From the NCBI GenBank assembly GCA_021826655.1, contig JAKAZC010000005.1, forward strand, positions 1 through 22,170: a DNA stretch of 22,170 bases, read 5' to 3'. The first letter of the stretch is position 1. Every line of letters begins with the position of its first letter. Made by a program: the position numbers and the translations under genes. Under the pieces are notes generated by a model, which saw only the letters and a program-made list of their open reading frames with translations, searched no databases and was not told the origin of the DNA. This DNA is from Actinomycetes bacterium (lineage in GTDB: Bacteria > Actinomycetota > Acidimicrobiia > Acidimicrobiales > RAAP-2). Positions 16,366 through 22,170 of this stretch are shown one piece after another.

Positions 16366-17166
16366 TCAGAGGCCCATGGCGAGACCGCCGTCGACGGGGA
16401 GCACCGCCCCGGTGATGTAGCCGGCGGCGCCCGAGGCCAGGAAGCCGACGACGCCGGCCACCTCCTCGGGTGCCGCCACCCGTCCGAGCGGTACCCGCGC
16501 GGCGAACTCGGCCCGCGCCGGTTCTGCGAGCCCGGCCAGCATATGCGTCTCGACCAGTCCGGGGGCGACGACGTTGACGGTGATCGAACGGCTGGCGACC
16601 TCACGGGCGAGGGACCTGGCCATACCGACCAGCCCTGCCTTGGAGGCGGCGTAGTTCGCCTGACCGGCCGATCCGACGAAGGCTCCGACCGACGACATCA
16701 GGACCACCCGACCGCGGTGGAGTCGGATCATCTTCGCGAGCGCCCTGCGGGTGACCCGGAACGCGGCGGTGAGGTTGGTGTCGATGACTTCGGACCAGGC
16801 ATCGTCGGACATCCGGAGGGCGAGGGTGTCCCTGGTGATCCCGGCGTTGGCGACGAGCACCTCGACCGGCCCCCAGGCCTCCTCGACGGCGGTGAAGGCG
16901 GCCTCCACCTGGTCGGAACGGCAGACGTCCGCGGTCAGACACAGGAATCGATCGGGGCCCGCACCCAGGTCCCGCTCGGTGGTACCGGTACGCGAGGTGA
17001 TGGCCACCCGGTCGCCGTTGGCCAGGAACCACTCGGCACACGCCAGCCCGATCCCGCGGGAACCACCGGTCACGAGCACCACCCGTCCACCGTCAGTGGA
17101 GGTCCGGTCCGGCTCGGTCCGGCCCCGGGGTCGTCCCCTGCCGCCGGTGTCGTGGCCCGCCGTCAC
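16366..17166 (-). CDS. fabG: 3-oxoacyl-[ACP] reductase FabG
   Basis: A 266-residue SDR enzyme that reduces 3-oxoacyl-ACP with NADPH. TGGSRGIG is at 33-40, NAG at 107-109, the catalytic Ser159 in VVLMSSVGAF, and Tyr172 and Lys176 in NYAASKAG; VNVVAPGLVETHM and ITGAVLPVDGGLAMGL follow as in FabG. About 28 residues of Arg/Gly-rich, probably disordered sequence precede the Rossmann fold, longer than usual. The start is the GTG at 17166, which overlaps the fabD stop (GTGA); if a later start is used the tail would be shorter, but no good ATG or GTG lies nearer the fold. Position between fabD and acpP supports FabG over a general SDR. Confidence 0.94.
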   Translation of the reverse strand: MTAGHDTGGRGRPRGRTEPDRTSTDGGRVVLVTGGSRGIGLACAEWFLANGDRVAITSRTGTTERDLGAGPDRFLCLTADVCRSDQVEAAFTAVEEAWGPVEVLVANAGITRDTLALRMSDDAWSEVIDTNLTAAFRVTRRALAKMIRLHRGRVVLMSSVGAFVGSAGQANYAASKAGLVGMARSLAREVASRSITVNVVAPGLVETHMLAGLAEPARAEFAARVPLGRVAAPEEVAGVVGFLASGAAGYITGAVLPVDGGLAMGL

Positions 17167-18419
17167 GGGCGGGCCGCCCGGGTACGGACCCAGGCCACCG
17201 GCTGGCCCTCGACCACCCGCTCGCCGCGCACGGCGAGCCACCGCACGAGGATCCCCTCGAACGGTGTGCGCACGTCGGTGAGACCCACGGTCCCGACCCG
17301 GTCGCCCACGGCCAGCACCGATCCGGGCTCCGCCCCGGCCCCGCTGCCGGGGGCGGCGTTCGCCTCGGCCAGTGCCGTCCGCTCCAGCGCCGCCAACGCT
17401 GCATCGGGCTCGAACACCCCGGGGGCTGGGCTCACCACCACCCGCTCCGAGGTGTAGAGGTGCTCGCCCTGGTTGGCGGGAGAGCCCGCCCCCCAGTCGT
17501 CGCCACCGGCCACGGTGTCCATGAGCTTGTCGAGGTCGTCGGGCACGGCGACAGAGACGCCGCGGACGTCAGGGGTCGCCCGACGCACCATGCCGGTGAG
17601 CACCCCACCGGGGCCGAGTTCCGCGATCAGCGTGGCGCCGCGTCCGCTCAGCGACTCGAGCGACTGCCGCCACCGTACGGGGCTGCACAGCTGGGCCGAC
17701 AGCAGTCCGGGCCATTCGCCGGCGTCGGCGTGGACCCGGGCGTCCACGTTGGCGACCACCGGGACCTCGGGTGCATGGAACGTGACGGATTCGAGCCGCC
17801 GCCGGAGTCGGGTACGGGCGGGGAGCATCATCGGGGTGTGGAACGCGCCCGACACGGGGATCGGGAGCACCTTGCGGGCGCCGAGTTCCTTGGCGTGGAC
17901 GGTGGCGGCGGCGATGCCCGCCTCCGTGCCGGCGATGACCACCTGGCCCGGGGCGTTGTAGTTGGCCACCCATACGTCGGTTTCGGCCCGCTGGCACGCG
18001 GCCTCGGCATCGTCGTCGGCGATCCCGATCAGGGCGGCCATGGTGCCGGGCTCGGTGTCGGCGGCGCCCTGCATGGCGTCCCCCCGTTCGATCACCAGCG
18101 AGGTGCCGTCGGCGAGGGACAGGGCACCGGTGGCCACGAGGGCCGTGTACTCACCCAGGCTGTGGCCGGCGCATGCGGCGGGCGTGAGGCCCAACCGCTC
18201 GACGGCGTCCAGTACGACGAGGCTCATCACGAACGTGGCCAGCTGCGCGTTGGCCGTTCGGGTCAGCTCGTCCATGGGGGCATCGAGGAGCAGGGCCGTC
18301 AGGTCGCGCCCGGCGATCTCGGAGGCCTCGTCCGCCACCTCCCAGGAGGGGTGGTCCACCCAGGCGTGTCCCATGCCTGACCGCTGGGATCCCTGTCCCG
18401 GGAAGGTGAAGGCGAGCAC
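17163..18419 (-). CDS. fabD: Malonyl-CoA:ACP transacylase FabD with C-terminal biotinyl/lipoyl-like domain
   Basis: A 418-residue protein; ordinary FabD is about 300-310. Residues 1-305 are a complete transacylase: FTFPGQGSQ at 4-12, catalytic Ser87 in AGHSLGEYTAL, Arg112, catalytic His194 in SGAFHTPMM and ELGPGGVLTGM at 267-277. It moves malonate from CoA to ACP. Residues 326-412 form an extra domain: RVVVSPAPGVFEP, an Ala-rich insert, then GSVLAVGDRVGTVG, VRTPFEGILVRWLAVRGERV and EGQPVAW. These repeated hairpin motifs resemble the barrel-sandwich of biotin carboxyl carrier and lipoyl domains, but the modified-lysine motif (MKM or DK) is absent. The domain call is by eye. The GTG at 18419 has AGAGGAG seven bases upstream. 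It is the first gene of the fab operon; no fabH is present. Confidence 0.95.
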   Translation of the reverse strand: MLAFTFPGQGSQRSGMGHAWVDHPSWEVADEASEIAGRDLTALLLDAPMDELTRTANAQLATFVMSLVVLDAVERLGLTPAACAGHSLGEYTALVATGALSLADGTSLVIERGDAMQGAADTEPGTMAALIGIADDDAEAACQRAETDVWVANYNAPGQVVIAGTEAGIAAATVHAKELGARKVLPIPVSGAFHTPMMLPARTRLRRRLESVTFHAPEVPVVANVDARVHADAGEWPGLLSAQLCSPVRWRQSLESLSGRGATLIAELGPGGVLTGMVRRATPDVRGVSVAVPDDLDKLMDTVAGGDDWGAGSPANQGEHLYTSERVVVSPAPGVFEPDAALAALERTALAEANAAPGSGAGAEPGSVLAVGDRVGTVGLTDVRTPFEGILVRWLAVRGERVVEGQPVAWVRTRAARP

Positions 18420-18558
18420 CCGCAGACTCCTCTTGCAATTCGTCGGACGATCGGTCGCCCGGTGGACACGCCAGTGTGGCACGACGGTGGGCGGCACCGG
18501 TGGTTACCGACCGGGCACGTCGACCGTACGGGGCCGAGGCCACCGTCCGGCACCTCCG

Positions 18559-18573
18559 GGGTCCCGGGGACCC
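18559..18573 (-). terminator. Inverted repeat just after tRNA-Leu
   Basis: GGGTCCC (18559-18565) and GGGACCC (18567-18573) are perfect arms about one base apart, starting 11 bases beyond the tRNA 3' end on the minus strand. As a hairpin the inner pairs must open to form the loop, leaving about five pairs. A terminator or processing stem for the tRNA is plausible but not certain. Confidence 0.35.
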
Positions 18574-18584
18574 GGCGGTATTCG

Positions 18585-18670
18585 TGGTGCCCGGGGCGGG
18601 ACTCGAACCCGCACGCCCTTTCGGACAGTGGATTTTGAGTCCACCGCGTCTGCCATTCCGCCACCCGGGC
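18585..18670 (-). tRNA. tRNA-Leu, anticodon CAA
   Basis: The minus strand folds as a class II tRNA: acceptor GCCCGGG (18670-18664) with CCCGGGC (18595-18589), anticodon stem GTGGA/TCCAC with loop CTCAAAA, so the anticodon is CAA at 18637-18635, reading UUG. A long variable arm (around GTCCGAAAGGGC) and the T arm GCGGG-TTCGAGT-CCCGC follow. The discriminator base is A (18588) and the CCA end is encoded (18587-18585). The long variable arm and the GGCGGAATGGCAGACGC D-arm region confirm leucine identity. Confidence 0.97.
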
Positions 18671-18682
18671 CAGCGACTGCGC

Positions 18683-18688
18683 AGCCTA
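18683..18688 (-). promoter_or_regulatory. -10 element of tRNA-Leu
   Basis: On the minus strand TAGGCT ends 12 bases before the tRNA 5' end at 18670, leaving a leader of about five bases. It mirrors the TAGGCT of the divergent menC-like gene. Confidence 0.5.
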
Positions 18689-18710
18689 TCCTCCGGACCC
18701 CGGCGGCCCG

Positions 18711-18716
18711 TAGGCT
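18711..18716 (+). promoter_or_regulatory. -10 element of the menC-like gene, leaderless type
   Basis: TAGGCT ends seven bases before the ATG at 18724 with no ribosome site between them. The region where its -35 should lie overlaps the -10 of the divergent tRNA promoter. Confidence 0.55.
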
Positions 18717-18723
18717 CGGGCCG

Positions 18724-19971
18724 ATGGAGGACGCCCCCGCCGACGAGCCGACCCCACGCGGACGGTGGGACTCGGTCGGTACCGGCGCCGGGATGGTCCT
18801 CGACGGGGTCGGGCTGGTCCGGGTCGACCTCCCCTTCCTCGCTCCCGTCGGCACGTCGGTGGGCACCCATCGGCGCCGGCCGCTCGTGCTGGTCCACCTG
18901 CGGTGCCGCAGCACCGGGACCGGAACCGTGGTCGACGGCTGGGGCGAATGTGCGGCCCTCGGGGACACCGCCTACGACGTCGAGGATGCAGCGGGGGCCT
19001 GGTCGACGCTCGAGCGGGTGCTGATCCCCGGCCTGATGGCCACGGCCCGCCCACTCGGGGGACGGGTGCCGACCGCAGGCGCGATGCAGCGGCTCGCCGC
19101 CCTCGCCCCCGGCCGCCCACTGGCGTTCGCCGCGCTGGAGGCCGCGGTCGCCGACGCCCATCTGCGGGCGGCTGGAGTTTCTCTGGCCGGGCTGTTGGGG
19201 GTGGTTGGGTGCGAAGTCGAGCCTGGGGCAGCGGTCGGGGCGGCCGCAACGCCGGCGGCGCTGGTCGCCGCGGTGGCCGGCCGGGCGGCCGAGGGCTATG
19301 CGCGGGTCAAGGTCAAGATCGTGCCGGGTACCGAACTCGCCGCCGTGTCGGCGCTCGTGGAATGGGCCGCCACGGCGACGGGGAACGTGCCGCGGCTGCA
19401 GGTCGACGCCAACGGGGCCTACGGACCCGACGACATCGGGCGGCTGGCGGAGCTCGACCGGTTCGGCCTCCTGTGCATCGAGCAGCCCTTCGCCGCGGAC
19501 GACCTTCCCAGTCACCGGGCCCTCGCCGCGCGGACGGTGACTCCGGTCTGCCTCGATGAGAGCCTCGACGGGCCGGAGGCCGTCCACCACGCGGTGTCCA
19601 CCGGCGCGTGCTCCGTGGTGTGCGTCAAGCCGTCGCGCCTCGGTGGGATCGGGCGGGCCATCGACGTCCTGGGCTGGTGCACGGCCGCGGGCGTGCCGTG
19701 GTGGATCGGCGGGATGTTCGAATCGGGCCTCGGCCGCCGGGTGAACACGGTCCTGGCCGCGCTTGGTGGCACCTCGCTGCCCGGTGATCTCGCCCCACCC
19801 GAGGCGTACCTGGCCGCCGACCTCGTCGAGCCGGAGCGGACGCGGGTGGATCCGTCGACCGGGCACCTGGTCGTGGCGGTGTCCGACGTTCCCGGGTTGT
19901 CGCCCGCACCGGATCCCGGCGCCCTGGACGAGCATGCGGTGCGGTGGGCCGAGTTCGCGCCCGGAGCCTGA
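18724..19971 (+). CDS. menC: o-Succinylbenzoate synthase-like enolase-superfamily enzyme (MenC)
   Basis: A 415-residue member of the muconate-lactonising subgroup of the enolase superfamily. The catalytic KxK is Lys196/Lys198 in VKVKI, the metal ligands are Asp228 (LQVDANGAY), Glu253 (CIEQPF) and Asp278 (CLDESL), and the second base is Lys302 in VCVKPSRLGGIG. GGMFESGLGR and SLPGDLAPPEAYLA near the C-terminus match the MenC/N-acylamino acid racemase branch. MenC dehydrates SHCHC to o-succinylbenzoate in menaquinone synthesis. Racemase activity cannot be excluded by eye, and no other men gene is in the window to decide. It is about 40 residues longer than B. subtilis MenC, partly through a polar N-terminus. 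The ATG at 18724 is supported by the adjacent -10 element; the frame is open much further upstream, but through the tRNA. Confidence 0.85.
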   Translation: MEDAPADEPTPRGRWDSVGTGAGMVLDGVGLVRVDLPFLAPVGTSVGTHRRRPLVLVHLRCRSTGTGTVVDGWGECAALGDTAYDVEDAAGAWSTLERVLIPGLMATARPLGGRVPTAGAMQRLAALAPGRPLAFAALEAAVADAHLRAAGVSLAGLLGVVGCEVEPGAAVGAAATPAALVAAVAGRAAEGYARVKVKIVPGTELAAVSALVEWAATATGNVPRLQVDANGAYGPDDIGRLAELDRFGLLCIEQPFAADDLPSHRALAARTVTPVCLDESLDGPEAVHHAVSTGACSVVCVKPSRLGGIGRAIDVLGWCTAAGVPWWIGGMFESGLGRRVNTVLAALGGTSLPGDLAPPEAYLAADLVEPERTRVDPSTGHLVVAVSDVPGLSPAPDPGALDEHAVRWAEFAPGA

Positions 19972-20005
19972 CGGACACCGTGGTCGTAGGCACCCGAGCG
20001 GCCCG

Positions 20006-20025
20006 GTGGCGGTGTCCGCCGCCAC
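20006..20025 (+). terminator. Hairpin after the menC-like gene
   Basis: GTGGCGG (20006-20012), loop TGTCCG, CCGCCAC (20019-20025). It lies 35 bases beyond the menC-like stop codon and before the next promoter. No T-run follows. A competing pairing of 19972-19980 with 20010-20018 would open this stem. Confidence 0.45.
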
Positions 20026-20051
20026 GTGTCGGACGCGGGGCACACGAGGCG

Positions 20052-20057
20052 TACAAT
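20052..20057 (+). promoter_or_regulatory. -10 element of the coiled-coil gene
   Basis: TACAAT ends nine bases before the ATG at 20067. It is the closest match to the TATAAT consensus in the window. The expected transcript has a leader of only two or three bases. Confidence 0.55.
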
Positions 20058-20066
20058 TGCCCTCCC

Positions 20067-20360
20067 ATGCATCGGACCACCATCGAGCGGCGACTGAGCG
20101 ACGGCCATCAGCGGCTGCAACGTGCCCGTTCGGAGCTCGCCGTCCTGGACGAGCAGCTCGTGGTGGTGAACGAGATGGCCGACGACACGCGACTGCGTGC
20201 CCTCGTGTCCGAGACGCCGGTTGCGGCCAAGGAGCACGACGAGGTGAGCCGCCAGGCCTCGGCCATGCTCCGCACCCGCCAGGCGCTGCTCGATCGCATC
20301 GCCGACCTGGAGAGACGGCAGGACGATCTCCTCGAGCGGCTCGTGGTCGGACCTGGTTGA
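20067..20360 (+). CDS. Small coiled-coil protein of unknown function
   Basis: A 97-residue, highly charged protein. Nearly the whole length follows a heptad-like pattern (RRLSDGHQRLQRARSELAVL, then LDRIADLERRQDDLLERL at the end), interrupted by a short loop around residues 45-60, which suggests an antiparallel helical hairpin or dimeric coiled coil. No signal peptide, membrane segment or metal site is visible. The ATG at 20067 follows a TACAAT -10 element; the frame is open from 19944, but that part has no ribosome site and overlaps the menC-like gene. It ends 136 bases before the ANTAR regulator. I recall short coiled-coil ORFs beside such regulators in actinobacteria but cannot name a family with confidence. 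Confidence 0.75.
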   Translation: MHRTTIERRLSDGHQRLQRARSELAVLDEQLVVVNEMADDTRLRALVSETPVAAKEHDEVSRQASAMLRTRQALLDRIADLERRQDDLLERLVVGPG

Positions 20361-20383
20361 GAACCCCCTGCGGGCGGTACGGT
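20357..20383 (+). promoter_or_regulatory. Promoter upstream of the ANTAR regulator
   Basis: TTGAGA (20357-20362), a 15-bp spacer and TACGGT (20378-20383). The -35 is the best in the window, and it overlaps the stop codon of the preceding gene. The spacer is a little short. The -10 ends six bases before a GTG at 20390 that opens a 36-codon ORF. Confidence 0.5.
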
Positions 20384-20389
20384 GTCCCC

Positions 20390-20500
20390 GTGCACGCACG
20401 CCGGCGGCCCTCGGCGCGCCCGGGTGTGGCGCATCGGACCAGCAGTGCCCCATCCACCGAGGAGGACGCCACCGCGTGGCAAGGAGCGAAGACACGATGA
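20390..20500 (+). CDS. Possible leaderless 36-codon upstream ORF
   Basis: A GTG six bases after the TACGGT -10 opens a frame that ends at TGA 20498-20500, overlapping the ATG of the ANTAR regulator as ATGA. The product would be a basic 36-residue peptide starting VHARRRPSARPG. The same promoter-to-start spacing is used by the other apparent leaderless genes here, and ATGA coupling is used elsewhere in the window. No protein homology is visible, and an ORF of this length arises easily at this G+C content. It may be a translated leader that feeds ribosomes to the regulator, or chance. Confidence 0.35.
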   Translation: MHARRRPSARPGVAHRTSSAPSTEEDATAWQGAKTR

Positions 20501-21111
20501 GCAGGCGAGTGGTCATCGCAGAGGACGAGGCCATCATCCGGCTCGACCTGAAGGAGATCCTGCTCGACGAGGGCTACGAGGTCGTCGGAGAGACGGGCCG
20601 CGGCGACGACGCCGTCGACCTGGTGCGCAGGCACCAGCCCGACCTGGTGATCCTGGACGTGAAGATGCCGGGAGCGGACGGGCTCCAGGCGGCGCGCGAC
20701 ATCCGCGACCTCGACCTCAAGGTCGCGGTCCTGATCCTCACCGCCTTCAGTCAACGCAACCTCATCGACGAGGCCCGTGACGCCGGGGTCGCCGCCTACC
20801 TGGTCAAGCCGTTCCAGCGGATCGAGTTGATTCCCGCGATCGACCAGGCGGTGGCGCGGTGCGAGCAGGAGTGGGCCATCGACGCCGAGACCCGTCAGGC
20901 GGTCGACGACGGGATCGTCGGCACGCAGGCCATGGCCGAGGACAAGCTCGAGACCCGTCGCTTGGTCGACGGTGCGAAGGGTGTGCTCATGGAGCGCCAC
21001 GGGCTCAACGAGTCCGACGCGTTCGCCTTCGTCCAGAAGACGGCCATGGGCACCCGGTCCCGGATGGTCGACGTGGCCCGCCAGATCCTCGAGGGGACGC
21101 TCGAGCCCTAG
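20497..21111 (+). CDS. Response regulator with ANTAR RNA-binding output domain (PdtaR-like)
   Basis: A 204-residue protein. The receiver domain has Glu9/Asp10, phospho-acceptor Asp54 in LVILDVKMPG, Thr82 in LTAFSQRN and Lys104 in YLVKPF. A helical linker leads to a C-terminal ANTAR domain (about 148-200) with LETRRLVDGAKGVLMERHGL and DAFAFVQKTAM. ANTAR proteins bind paired small RNA hairpins and prevent transcription termination. It resembles M. tuberculosis PdtaR (Rv1626), which also lies close to polA and is activated by the kinase PdtaS; no such kinase is in the window. AAGGAG lies ten bases before the ATG at 20497. A GTG at 20476 in frame is an alternative start adding seven residues. polA begins 18 bp after the stop. 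Confidence 0.93.
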   Translation: MSRRVVIAEDEAIIRLDLKEILLDEGYEVVGETGRGDDAVDLVRRHQPDLVILDVKMPGADGLQAARDIRDLDLKVAVLILTAFSQRNLIDEARDAGVAAYLVKPFQRIELIPAIDQAVARCEQEWAIDAETRQAVDDGIVGTQAMAEDKLETRRLVDGAKGVLMERHGLNESDAFAFVQKTAMGTRSRMVDVARQILEGTLEP

Positions 21112-21129
21112 TTCGAGACGATCCCCACC

Positions 21130-22170
21130 GTGCCCTCCACTCCCGCGGTTCCCACCGATCCGACACGGCCGCTGATCCTGTTGGACGGTATGTCCCTGGC
21201 GTTCCGGGCCTACTTCGCCCTTCCCGACACCCTGAAGACGAGCTCGGGTGCGACCACCAACGCGGTGCACGGTTTCGCCTCCATGGTGTTGAACCTGGTC
21301 CGTGACCATCGGCCGGTCGGACTGGCGGTGGCCTTCGACCTCCCGGGGGGTACGTTCCGGGACGAGATCGTGGACGACTACAAGGGTGGTCGGGACGAGA
21401 CCCCCGCCGACCTGCCCCCGCAGTTCGACATGATCCGCGATCTGCTGGAGGCGTTGGCCGTCCCGGTGGTCTCGGCCGAGGGATTCGAGGCGGACGACGT
21501 GCTCGCCACGCTCGCCACCGAGGCCCGCGACCGGGCGCACCCGGTCATCATCGTCACCGGGGACCGTGACTCGTACCAGCTGGTCGAGGACCCCTTCGTC
21601 CGAGTCCTCTACAACCGGCGCGGGGTGAGTGACTACGCCCTCTACGACGAGGCCGGCATCGAGGAGCGCACCGGGGTACTTCCGCCGAAGTACCCGCTGC
21701 TGGCCGCTCTCCGGGGAGATCCGTCGGACAACCTCCCGGGCGTGCCCGGGGTCGGCGAGAAGACTGCGGCCAAGCTCGTCAACGAGTACGGGGACCTCGA
21801 CACCCTCTACGCCAACCTCGACGCCCTGTCGCCCAAACTGCGCCAGAATCTGGCCGATCACGCCGCGCGGGTGCGGGTCAACGCCGAGATGATCCCACTG
21901 GTGCGCGATGTGCCGCTCGATGTCGACGTCGACGACCTGGTCCTCGGTGGATGGCACCACGACGCGGCGCGCGCCGTGTTCGCCCGGCTCGAGATGAAGG
22001 GAGCCTGGGGCCGGTTCGATTCCGCGATGCGGGACGGACTGCTCGGTGCGCCGGCCGAGGGCGAGGGCCCCGAGGAGTCGCCGGCGGGCGAGGAGGACGA
22101 GGTCGGGCCGCCGGCCGGGCCCGAGTGGCTCGCGTCGCCCGACTGCACCGTGCCTGCCTCGGCGACGTCG
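21130..22170 (+). CDS. polA: DNA polymerase I, N-terminal part (5' nuclease domain)
   Basis: An open frame of 347 codons running off the window end. It matches the 5'-3' exonuclease domain of PolA: LILLDGMSLAFRAYFALP (15-32, metal Asp19), AVAFDLPGGTFRDEIVDDYK (66-85, Asp70), the acidic cluster GFEADDVLATLA (118-129), IIVTGDRDSYQLV (140-152, Asp145, Asp147) and the helix-three-turn-helix GDPSDNLPGVPGVGEKTA (196-213). After about residue 290 an acidic Glu/Pro/Gly-rich linker begins. The 3' exonuclease-like and polymerase domains lie beyond the window. The GTG at 21130 is the first start after the in-frame TAG that ends the ANTAR gene; it has no clear ribosome site, so it may rely on ribosomes finishing that gene. 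The identification is firm. Confidence 0.96.
   Translation, partial: MPSTPAVPTDPTRPLILLDGMSLAFRAYFALPDTLKTSSGATTNAVHGFASMVLNLVRDHRPVGLAVAFDLPGGTFRDEIVDDYKGGRDETPADLPPQFDMIRDLLEALAVPVVSAEGFEADDVLATLATEARDRAHPVIIVTGDRDSYQLVEDPFVRVLYNRRGVSDYALYDEAGIEERTGVLPPKYPLLAALRGDPSDNLPGVPGVGEKTAAKLVNEYGDLDTLYANLDALSPKLRQNLADHAARVRVNAEMIPLVRDVPLDVDVDDLVLGGWHHDAARAVFARLEMKGAWGRFDSAMRDGLLGAPAEGEGPEESPAGEEDEVGPPAGPEWLASPDCTVPASATS

Noticed and set aside
14734..17457. A 907-codon plus-strand frame opposite fabF, acpP, fabG and fabD
   Set aside because: It is a G+C-driven shadow of the fab genes; the product is Gly/Arg/Asp-rich with no recognisable domain.
20006..20025. The hexaloop hairpin as an ANTAR target for the nearby regulator
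   Set aside because: ANTAR targets are two adjacent small hairpins whose six-base loops have A first and G fourth. This loop is TGTCCG and no matching partner hairpin stands next to it.
18151..21960. A 1269-codon minus-strand open frame spanning the end of fabD, the tRNA and four plus-strand genes
   Set aside because: It overlaps well-identified genes and a tRNA, has low-complexity Arg/Gly/Pro/His/Asp-rich composition and no domain. Long antisense frames are expected at this G+C content.

Overview
The window is about 22 kb of chromosomal DNA from a high-G+C Gram-positive bacterium, most likely an actinobacterium of the class Acidimicrobiia or a close relative. This rests on the strong G/C bias at third codon positions, many GTG starts, the hisF-hisI-trpE linkage, an ANTAR-type response regulator directly before polA, and remnants of secreted repeat families that are common in Acidimicrobiia. 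The taxon is inferred from gene content, not from an alignment. Almost all genes are core metabolism. I see no prophage, CRISPR array, insertion sequence or toxin-antitoxin pair.

Layout. 1-4824 (+): end of hisF, an orphan GroES-like gene with its own promoter, hisI, trpE, a ygfZ-type Fe-S/folate protein overlapping trpE, and an aminoglycoside-phosphotransferase-fold enzyme. 4961-8558 (-): an SDR oxidoreductase, a 657-bp gap holding a decayed secreted repeat-protein gene on the + strand, then a sensor kinase and an OmpR-type regulator. 8663-12300 (+): trpC-trpF-trpB-trpA. 12509-12904 (+): an unrecognised small gene. 12950-18419 (-): a UbiB/ABC1 kinase-like gene, then the type II fatty-acid cluster transcribed fabD-fabG-acpP-fabF. 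18585-18670 (-): tRNA-Leu(CAA). 18724-22170 (+): a menC-like enolase-superfamily gene, a 97-residue coiled-coil protein, an ANTAR response regulator with a possible upstream leader ORF, and the first 347 codons of polA.

How the genes work together. TrpE makes anthranilate, and TrpF, TrpC, TrpB and TrpA carry out the later steps to tryptophan. The glutaminase TrpG and the phosphoribosyltransferase TrpD are not in the window. HisF and HisI belong to histidine synthesis. FabD, FabG, ACP and FabF form the malonyl loading, condensation and ketoreduction core of fatty-acid synthesis. Several operons are translationally coupled through 1-8 base start/stop overlaps.

Most notable observations: (1) FabD carries a C-terminal domain of about 90 residues that looks like a biotinyl/lipoyl carrier fold without the modified lysine; (2) several genes have a TAnnnT -10 element only 6-9 bases before the start codon, the signature of leaderless or nearly leaderless transcripts; (3) the pseudogene keeps two different secreted-repeat signatures in one reading frame; (4) a possible leaderless 36-codon ORF overlaps the start of the ANTAR regulator by ATGA; (5) the promoters of tRNA-Leu and the menC-like gene face each other with mirrored TAGGCT elements.
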